From Selaginella moellendorffii (taxonomy: Eukaryota > Streptophyta > Lycopodiopsida > Selaginellales > Selaginellaceae): DNA of 64,000 nucleotides. The notes under the pieces are model-generated. The model did not search any database. It saw only the letters and a program-made list of their open reading frames with translations, and was not told the DNA's origin. Positions 56,613-64,000 of the stretch are shown piece by piece (the first letter of the stretch is position 1; every line of letters starts with the position of its first letter). The position numbers and the translations under genes were made by a program. The stretch covers positions 40,188-104,187 of the forward strand of contig NW_003314282.1 of NCBI RefSeq assembly GCF_000143415.4, written 5' to 3'.

Positions 56613-59600
56613 ATGGCGGAAGACAAGCGCGAATACAAGCTGCGTTGCCAGCTGATCGGACACGAGGACGATGTAAGATTTCTCTCGATTTCTTCTCAGG
56701 GAGCAAGAATCTCTCGTTTCCAGGTGCGCGGCTTGTGCATCGTCGGTGAATCGACTATCGCTACGGCGTCGAGGGACGGCACAGTGCGCGTGTGGAACGA
56801 GAAGGATCAGCGCTTCGATCTGGCGACGACTCTGAGAGGCCATTCCAGCTTCGTCGGCTGCGTTGCGTGGATTCCACCCTCGGACGAGATGCCGGCCGGC
56901 GGACTCGTCTCCGGTGGGATGGACACGAATGTGATCGTCTGGAAAATGGATTCCACAGAGCCAGTCTCTGTGTTGCGAGGCCACGACTTACAGGTGACCA
57001 GTGTGGTGATTGGCAATGGGGGAGAGATTTTTTCTACTTCTGTGGACAGGTTTTTTCTTAGAATTTGTCCTGCATTGTGATCCTCTATTCTCATTTTTGT
57101 TTTCTTTTTTGCAGCACTGTGAGAAGATGGAAGAAAGGGGGTGCCTCAGAAGTTCTCAAAGGTCATAGAGCACCAGTCCAGGCTGCTGTCATTCTTCCAG
57201 AAGACGTCCTTGTGACAGGTACCAAACTTCACCAGAATTTAATTCTTCTCATGACTTGAGCAGGATCGACCGATACAACTATCAAGTATTGGAAAGGCTC
57301 TATGTTCACGAAGTCTCTGGATGCTCATACTGGTTTGTAGTGTTAACTGCATTTTGCTGCACCTTCTCAAGTGTTCTTACTACAGATACCGTCAGAGGGC
57401 TGGCACTAATGCCGAACCTGGGATTTCTTTCAGCCTCTCACGATTGGTAAACTCCATTGATGTTTTATGAAGTGCTGTTTTGAGCTTACTCCTTTCTTAC
57501 AGCACTGTCAAGCTTTGGTCATACGCTGGAGAACAGCTTCTCGAAATGGTTGGTCACACGGCTATTGTGTATAGCGTCGCGGGTCATTTATCAGGCGATG
57601 TGGCCTCTGGCAGTGATGATGGATATTGCAAAATTTGGAGAGGTGATTTTGATTTTGTGCTTTGAATTATGTGCATTGTTGACATGATGCATCCTTTAGG
57701 TGGCGTTTGCATTCAGAGCCTGGAACATCCTGGATGTGTTTGGGATTTGCAATTTTTACCCAATGGTGATCTCGTGACTGCTTGTTCTGACGGGGTTGCG
57801 AGAGTATGGACGGTAGATTCCAGTCGTTATGCATCATCAGAAGAAGTTGCAGCCTTTGAAGCCTCAGTTTCTGCTCGAAAATTGCAAAAGTCAGCGTTTG
57901 CGCTATTCTTTGAGGTTTCCTTACATATTGTTGTATCTTTGCAGGAAGACGGTCGGAGGTGTCAAAGTTTCGGAATTGCCCGGCCTGGAAGCACTTCAAA
58001 CCCCAGGTTCTGGCACCACGTCTATTCCTAGAGCGTTAATAAACATGATCTTTGAAACAGGACGTTCCGACGGCCAAAGCAAAATCGTCCGTGAAGGGGA
58101 TACCGCTGTTGCGTATTCGTGGAACATGAAAGAATATAACTGGGACAAGGTATTAGGCACGGGCTTTTCTTGTGCTTCCTGAATACTCTTCGCAGGTGGG
58201 AGAAGTTGTTGAAGGTCCAGAAGATGCACTCGGTGCAAAGACACTAAACGGCGTTACGTATGACTACGGTAAATTTGCAGATTTTGTTTGCTTTTGGAGC
58301 GTAACTTTGACTGGTTTTTAAAGTTTTTGATGTTAATATTGAGGACGGGGAGCCGACTCGCAAGCTACCATACAATAGAGGAGGTAATTTAAATACTTCT
58401 TTTGTTGCATTTTAAAAAAAAGGTTTGTGCAGACAATCCATATGATACGGCAGATAGATGGCTTTTGAATGAAAACCTTCCCATGGGATACCGACAACAA
58501 ATCGTTGATTTTATCTTGAGAAACACAGGACAGCAAGCAAACAGTTTCATGCAATTAGATGACTGCTTTTACGATCCTTACACTGGAGGTAAATAATCGC
58601 TATATTCAATTGCTTGTTGATTCGAAGCATTTTAATCAGGAAATGCTTATGTGCCACGGCAAACATCACGCCCTGGTATGTGGAGGGTGTTGTTATACTC
58701 TCGCTATTGGTTTTTACGGTTTCTTTTGCAGCTTCTAAGACAGCGTCAACTTACAATCTGAAGCACATTCCAAAGGTAATAGATAACAGAAAGGATATAA
58801 GGAAATGACTGACCTTATTCACAATGCAGACGGGAATAACACTTTTTGATACGAGAACGCAAACCGATGGAATTTTTAAAAAACTTACGGAATTCAACAC
58901 TGGTTCTGTGGCTCTGTCGTTAGAAGAAATGGAAAGAATACAGGGAATGTTACAAGCTTTAAAAAGCACCTCGCATCAGTCCGTATTTGCCGATGCAGAC
59001 TTCGAGATTTTGACCAGGAAGCTATTTACGTGGCCAGTTGCAAATCTTTTCCCAGGTAACACGGTTTTTGTTTTTTTTTTTTTTTTTTTTCTTTATCGCG
59101 AACTCAAATTTGTGCAGTGCTGGACTTTCTAAGGATACTTGTCCTTGACCCGCAAGCTGCAAATTATTTCTCTCGGCAAAAAGGTATGGTCAAAAGCTCG
59201 TGGACTAGTTTAACATATGTATTGATTCGCCAGATGTTCTTTTAAATCTGGTGAAGTCTGCCATTCAGTCTCCGGCTCCAAATGCAAACGTCTTTCTCAG
59301 TGCTCGGGCTATGGTAAATTGCTTTCGACACGAGTGCTTCCAGAATTGGCTCCTCGATTCCAGAAGTGAAGTGAGTTTCTTTTATCTGTTTTGACGTTCT
59401 GCTACTGACGTGTGTAATTTTTGTGTTGCAATCAACAGATTATTGACATATTCTCGCAGTTTAGTACGTCACCTGTCAAGAACATCCGCAGTGGATACGC
59501 GCATCTACTGTTGAAGTATGCTTTTGGCAAATTTGATTTCGTCAATACTAATTGGCGCTGGCTGCAGCTATGCCGTTCGAGTAATTGGTGCAAACGACGA

Positions 59601-59878
59601 AAACGCTCAGCTTCAGGTTCTTTCTGCCGCAATGGAGGTAGTTGCTTTTGTTTTAAGTCTCTGGAATCCTGACAGAAACGACACAGATGACTGGGCCGCA
59701 AGAAGATGACGATATTAACTTCCTCGCGCTTCAAACAATAGGATCCCTTGTGCACAGTGGTCTTGTGAAGTCCGTGGCCAAGGACCTGGACATCCAGAGT
59801 GTTGCTGGCACCGCTAAGAAGTCGAAAGTCTCTAGAATAGCAGAGATTGGAGCGGACCTTGATTACGTTCTAAAATGA
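56613..59878 (+). CDS. PLAA: phospholipase A2-activating protein (PLAA/Ufd3/Doa1 orthologue)
   Basis: A protein of 763 residues from 19 exons, all introns short. Starts: 56,613, 56,724, 57,115, 57,264, 57,386, 57,503, 57,700, 57,945, 58,196, 58,324, 58,433, 58,640, 58,732, 58,830, 59,118, 59,234, 59,439, 59,568, 59,687. Residues 1-310 form a WD40 propeller (LIGHEDDVRGL, TASRDGTVRVW, LRGHSSFVGCVAW, SGGMDTNVIVWK, STDTTIKYWKG, GSDDGYCKIWR). Residues 385-480 hold the PFU ubiquitin-binding domain (YDYVFDVNIEDG, NPYDTADRWLLNENLP). The rest is the PUL domain (GITLFDTRTQTDGIFKKL...LLLNYAV), which binds Cdc48/p97. The family works as a ubiquitin adaptor in ER-associated degradation and ribosome or organelle turnover. 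The acceptor of the last intron (CACAG/ATGACT) was chosen to keep the frame. Confidence 0.94.
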
Positions 59879-60007
59879 AGTACAAGGCGGCGGATTTTTC
59901 TTTTTGTAGTAAGAGGCCAGTTATGCAAGGTATGAGCCTCGTCCGTTTTCCTTCCCTTCAATGGACTCCCGGCACTTGAAGCAGTGATAGAAGTTTCTTA
60001 CACTAAC

Positions 60008-60412
60008 TCACGGGCATTTTGGTCCCCCTTTTGAGTTCTTTATGTTGTTGTAGCAGGGGCATTTCTCCTTGTTACCAGCTGTGCCTGGCGGAACGCAATT
60101 GCACTTCCGGCAGCAGATGTTGCAGAACTTTATGCAGCGGTTGTGCAAAGAGGCTTTGGAGCAACGGTAGTCACAAGCCGAAGGACAGTCTGGAGACGCA
60201 GAGCAAAACAACCGATCAGGTTCATACTTCTACGTACAAATCAATCATTTTCTTACTGATGCTTTGTAGGAGGTGTCTTCCAGACTGTGGCGTGTCCTGG
60301 ACTGTAAGCTGATATGAAACAAGAGGGAGCAACATACCTCAAGCGTTTCTTCTCGGCTGTCAGGTACTATCAGCAGCACCATCAGAAGGATTGCTATCTT
60401 GTAGGAACTCAT
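60008..60412 (-). CDS. GASA/snakin peptide, copy 1
   Basis: A protein of 98 residues from three exons: 60,412-60,338; 60,296-60,257; 60,189-60,008. It has a signal peptide ([19 protein letters not shown]), a short variable linker, then the GASA domain with all 12 cysteines: [48 protein letters not shown] (gibberellin-stimulated, snakin) peptides are secreted, disulfide-rich and act in growth control and defence. The junction of exons 2 and 3 places an Asn before the first cysteine, as in copy 2. It forms a divergent pair with copy 2, 636 bp apart. Confidence 0.9.
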
Positions 60413-60457
60413 CTTCTTTCTTTTCTTTCTTCAGGGCGACTTGTGTGTGCAGCAGGC

Positions 60458-60464
60458 TTTTAAA
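60458..60464 (-). promoter_or_regulatory. candidate TATA box of GASA copy 1
   Basis: On the minus strand TTTAAAAGC lies about 46 bp before the ATG at 60,412. Confidence 0.4.
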
Positions 60465-60978
60465 GCAGTCCTGACCCGAGAATCACCGAGGGGATCAGAG
60501 AAAGTTCCAGACCTGGCCTGGAGCCAGCCAGAGCTTGGATCTTATCTGACTCACGCAACCACTGTGAGCCGGACAAAGTGACAAGAGCATTACCTCAAAA
60601 GCAGGAGCCACTTTGACGGAACGTGAAGAGTTTGGTACAAAAGAAGCAAAGGCAGCTTCAACCGGGATCCTCCTGTCAACTCAATCAATCAGCTAATGAC
60701 ATCCAGCACACTGCCAGCCAGCTACAGAACGCGAAGAATCATTGTTCTAGCACTCGGCCCGATCGGGCACAGGATTTTCACTCGGCAGCACAAAGGTGGT
60801 GAGTAGTGTACGCCCGAGGAGATATATCGCTGTGTGATTTTCACCTTTCCTTTGCTTTTGTAGGTAGCAGCGGCCAACCCGGTGCTTCCACAACACGTAC
60901 AAACATCCAAACTTTTTTCACCGCTTCTTCACAGCTGTATCGTTTTGTTCAGGTTCACTGCTTCAAAGCTCGGCTGTG

Positions 60979-60986
60979 TATATATT
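60979..60986 (+). promoter_or_regulatory. candidate TATA box of GASA copy 2
   Basis: TATATATT lies 63 bp before the ATG at 61,049 in a GC-richer context. Confidence 0.5.
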
Positions 60987-61048
60987 TTGAGGGGGCTCGA
61001 TCGCGGGGGGCACTTTTGTTTCCTTTCTTCCTCCGTAGTGGATACGCG

Positions 61049-61549
61049 ATGGTCCACAAATCCGCGCTGGTGGTCCTCCTGGTATTGGTCTTGATGATGC
61101 AGCAGCATTGCCAGGTACGAATTTCTTTCCCTCGATTTTCAGGCTCAAAATGCTTTATGGACTTTCGTGTAGGGAGGCGATGTTGGTGAAAACCATCCGA
61201 GCGTTGTGAGTGTCATCTTCTGTGCTCGTTCTCCTCCGTGCTGATTTTGTTGTGCTTGATGGTTTTGATAGGCTCTCACCACCGCGAGGAGGCTCCAGAA
61301 TATCAGTAAGTGGACTCTTTCTTCTTTCAGGAGAGAATCTAAATGATTGTTTGGTCGATCTTTGCAGACTGCGGTTCTGCCTGCGATTACAGGTGCTCCA
61401 AAGCTGATGCGCACGACAGATGCATCAAATACTGCAACATTTGCTGTGGCAAGTGCAACTGCGTTCCTCCGGGAACTTACGGGAACAAGGAAACGTGCCC
61501 CTGCTACAACAATCTCAAAAACTCCAAGGGCGGTCCGAAGTGCCCCTGA
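61049..61549 (+). CDS. GASA/snakin peptide, copy 2
   Basis: A protein of 104 residues from four exons: 61,049-61,114; 61,173-61,205; 61,272-61,305; 61,368-61,549. It has a signal peptide ([19 protein letters not shown]), a linker ([20 protein letters not shown]), and the 12-Cys GASA domain ([49 protein letters not shown]). The cysteine domain is very close to copy 1, while linker and signal peptide differ and copy 2 has one more intron. The two genes are a divergent tandem duplicate. Confidence 0.92.
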
Positions 61550-61955
61550 TTTCGATCAGCCTCCAGGTCCAGGTACACAAGATCGCTCCATAAACTTTGC
61601 TCCTGCAAAGAAAGAAGAGAAACTCCATGAGGTTTGATAGGATGTATTGCAGTATTTGTGCTTGAATAATACATCAATGTTCATTGATGTGTAGACAAAA
61701 AAAGATTTGTGGAAAGATCGAAATGGTCAAACTAGTTGAGCCATGGAACTTTCAACTTTAAAGACGACTTTAATTTGCAGTTGACTAACGTAGGATCTTG
61801 CGAAGTTTCAAGTAGTTGACCATGACTCCAATGGAGAATCTTGCGAAGTTTCAAGTAGAATTACCTGGTTCTCCAATTCGGACCAAATCTCCATCGCATA
61901 CAAAAACAAAGAATCATGGGTCGACAAATCAATCGAGTCTTCCAAAGAAGAAAAA
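61550..61955. other. spacer between GASA copy 2 and the transporter gene
   Basis: Contains the GASA 3' end and the transporter leader. A short direct repeat AATCTTGCGAAGTTTCAAGTAG (61,793 and 61,838 areas, about 45 bp apart) is the only structure seen. Confidence 0.5.
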
Positions 61956-63228
61956 ATGTTGGCAGTGCACGCATCTCTGGTCGTGACACAGATTTGCTTC
62001 GCGGGTTTTGAGATTCTGGCGAGGATAGCGCTCGTCGATGGAGTCGACCATCTCGTCTTTACGTTGTATCGCAATTTCCTGGCTTCCATTCTCCTCCTTC
62101 CCATTGCTTACTTTGTGGAGAAGAAGCAAAGGCCAGCGCTAAACTTTAAGTTCGTTCTTCTCTTCTTTGGCCTCGCTTTGCTTGGGTACGTTTGTTCTTC
62201 CCTCTTTTGTCCCTTTCAAAAAAAAACCCAAACGAAGATCTTGATTTTTCCACAGGGTGACGATCAATCAAATGTGTTATTTAATTGGACTCCAGTACAC
62301 AAACACTGTCATCGCTTCAGCACTTCGGAATTTAATCCCAGTTCTTACATTCGTGCTCGCAACAATCTTAAGGTAGCTCTCTCTCTCTCTCATGCACACA
62401 CACACACACACATATTGTCCGCTGCAAATGATTGAAGGGTCGAAGAACTGGACGTGAAAAAACTGGATGGAGTGGCCAAAATCTTGGGAACACTCCTGGG
62501 ACTCGTTGGAGCAGTGCTGCTCTCTTCACACCATCCCACAGTCAGAGAAATACTTCGCCACCAATTTCTTCGAAGAAGAGGTGATCTTGAGCTCCAAACA
62601 AGTGGATGGGAGCTTGGCATTGGCTGCCTCCTCCTGGCCTTCCTCTCCTTCGCGCTCTTCCTCGTTCTCCAATCTCTCCTCCTCAAGAAATACGCCGCTC
62701 CATTCTCGATTGGAGCATTCTCGTGTTTGTTCAGCACGCTCCAGTTGGGAATCATCTCGGCCAGCTTTGGCCAGGCCTCGAAGATCTGGAGCTTCTGGAC
62801 GACAAGCCATCCTCGAGTGATCCTCAGTGTTTTATATGCAGTAAGCTCTACGATCACTATGATCTTTCAAACTTATTTTCTTTCAGGGATTGATTGGATC
62901 TGGATTTGTATCCGGAGTCCAATCTTGGGGAGTTCATAAAGGAGGACCCGTGCTCGTCGCTGCTTATCAGCCACTGGAGACTGTTCTAGTCACACTTTTC
63001 TACGTTTTCTTCGGTGGACAGGCACTAGATCCTCTCAGGTGATGATCAAAACTCCAAAACGCATAGTCCAATGAATTTGTTTGCTCTTACAGTATGGGTG
63101 GAATCCTCCTTGTGTTTGCTGGGCTCTATCTTGTAGCATGGGCTCAAAGACACCAAAGGCAACGCAAGCTTTTACAGGGTCAAACGATCCGAGAACCACT
63201 TCTAGACAACGTAGTGATCCTAGAATAG
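61956..63228 (+). CDS. WAT1-related (EamA/DMT) transporter
   Basis: A protein of 345 residues from five exons: 61,956-62,185; 62,256-62,372; 62,438-62,840; 62,887-63,038; 63,093-63,228 (last start plus or minus one base). It has about ten membrane helices in two EamA repeats. Family text: LYRNFLASILLLPIAYFVEK (after helix 1), GVTINQMCYLIGLQYTNTVIASA..NLIPVLTF (G...NQ..Y..GL.YT....A.A..NL.P..TF), and in the second repeat GPVLVAAYQPLETVLVTLF. The end is a basic stretch and EPLLDNV. The Arabidopsis founder WAT1 moves auxin across the tonoplast; UMAMIT relatives export amino acids. The substrate here is unknown. Intron 2 holds CT and CA microsatellites. Confidence 0.92.
62373..62412 (+). repeat. 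CT/CA microsatellite in a transporter intron
   Basis: A CT run followed by ATG and a run of about ten CA units in the second intron of the WAT1-related gene. Confidence 0.85.
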
Positions 63229-63562
63229 TAGTATCTGTGATTCATGAATAACAAAAACAATTTTGCTATCTCGGCAACTCAAAATACTGCCAAGCAATTG
63301 GCACTAGGAATTCTCGGTATGGTTTTGGAGCTCCAGTAGCTCATCTGGAAGAATCAACAAGCGTTACCACATGAAGAAAAAGGTGAGAAGAAAGTCTTAA
63401 GTACCTTCTTTGGGGTCGTGAAGCTGATACGAGGATCAATCTGCCGCTTGACTAGCTTCACCTCGGTATCCACTTCATGAAAAAACCCACGGCTCTTGCA
63501 AGCTTCAATCCTTGCACAGTTTGCCCATTATCAATGTCCGAGTTGCGTACGTACTCTAGTGG
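63229..63562. other. tail-to-tail spacer, no gene seen
   Basis: It holds the 3' ends of the transporter gene (plus strand) and the seryl-tRNA synthetase gene (minus strand). No other open frame of note. Confidence 0.6.
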
Positions 63563-64000
63563 TTAGTTAGGCGTTTTACCGGTAGCCGCTCCCACAGCCT
63601 TCTTCTTTGGGACCGGAGCCGGAGCTGGAGCCTTGACTGAGAAAGGGATGAACTCCAACCCAGCCATGTATGGCTGCAAGGCTTTGGGAACTCGGAGCCC
63701 ATCCTCGGTCTGGTAGTTCTCCAGAATGCAGCACAAGGTTCGCTGCGTTGCGGTCAGTGTGGAGTTCAGCAGGTGCACAAAATGCTTTGGTTGCTCGTTG
63801 GCCTGGAAAGAGAGAGAGAAAAAAAGCTAAGCAACATAGAAGAAACTAAGAATGTTACGCACCGTTGTCTGGCCATATCTTATGTCAAGATTTCTCGCTT
63901 GATAGTCAGTGCAGTTTGAGCAAGAGACGAGCTCTCGATAGGCCTTCGATGCTGGAAACCACGCTTCGAGGTCGTACTTCTTGGCAGCGGCATCATTCAG
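63563..64000 (-). CDS. cytosolic seryl-tRNA synthetase, C-terminal part (cut by window end)
   Basis: Two exons are visible: from the window edge to 63,863, and 63,802-63,563. The first reads [36 protein letters not shown], the region around class II motif 3 that forms the ATP and serine pocket. The second reads [29 protein letters not shown] and [19 protein letters not shown], followed by an Ala/Pro/Lys-rich tail typical of the eukaryotic cytosolic enzyme. The enzyme charges tRNA-Ser (and tRNA-Sec where present). The N-terminal coiled coil and motifs 1 and 2 lie outside the window. Confidence 0.92.

Noticed and set aside
59065-59092. Poly-T tract in a PLAA intron as a retroposon tail
   Set aside because: It lies in the pyrimidine tract before a splice acceptor and has no flanking target duplication.
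60722-61189. Open frames in the GASA intergenic region
   Set aside because: They overlap the promoter and start of GASA copy 2 in other frames and show no conserved motif.

Overview
The window is nuclear DNA of a land plant. Plant-specific families (WAT1/EamA exporter, GASA/snakin peptides, SPH self-incompatibility-type protein, NIP aquaporin, glycine-rich-domain protein) sit beside conserved eukaryotic genes. Almost every intron is only about 50-70 bp. With the gene content and compact, GC-richer genes against AT-rich spacers, this points to an early-diverging vascular plant, most likely a lycophyte of the Selaginella type. The organism is an inference; no marker gene proves it.

Layout. (1) 1-10,000: decayed repeat territory. 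It holds LTR-derived modules, a broken Crinkler-type P-loop NTPase remnant, a broken integrase-core (DDE-like) gene interrupted by a miniature LTR element (TRIM), unrecognised coding remnants and a reverse-transcriptase scrap. (2) 10,214-11,257: intact intronless GDP-mannose 4,6-dehydratase on the minus strand. (3) 11,300-17,370: a spacer with two inverted decayed fragments of a glycine-rich-domain protein (GRDP/DUF1399), then the spliced intact GRDP gene. (4) 18,079-45,810: one nest of retroelements. A minus-strand Ty3/gypsy element is the host. It has been entered by a full LTR-A element, a solo LTR-B, a TRIM that itself carries a full LTR-B element, and a further LTR-B element whose own 5' LTR carries a solo LTR-A. 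Five insertions keep perfect 5-bp target duplications (TGAAG, CCATC, GTTAA, CAATT, TTTAG), so the order of events can be read directly. LTR-A and LTR-B elements have about 4 kb of internal DNA with no pol and look non-autonomous. (5) 45,900-64,000: gene-rich. It contains an SPH protein, a head-to-head pair of unknown paralogues, a Kir-like channel, DPH5, a NIP aquaporin, a tiny membrane protein, a P5-type protein disulfide isomerase, PLAA/Ufd3, two divergent GASA peptides, a WAT1-type transporter and the C-terminus of cytosolic seryl-tRNA synthetase (cut by the window end).

How genes relate. Genes in the last region are tightly packed and often share promoters: Kir-like/DPH5 (259 bp between starts), PDI/PLAA (144 bp), the GASA pair, and the unknown paralogue pair. 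The PDI/PLAA promoter carries a perfect ER-stress element plus TGACGTG elements, which fits a PDI and a Cdc48-linked ubiquitin adaptor both serving proteostasis. The main unusual observations are the Kir-fold channel with a replaced selectivity filter, the nested LTR stack with shared LTR modules and a compensated hairpin, the Crinkler-type remnant, and the unknown paralogue family.

Intron and exon limits were read by eye from GT/AG signals, reading-frame continuity and family similarity. Single-base errors at junctions are possible.
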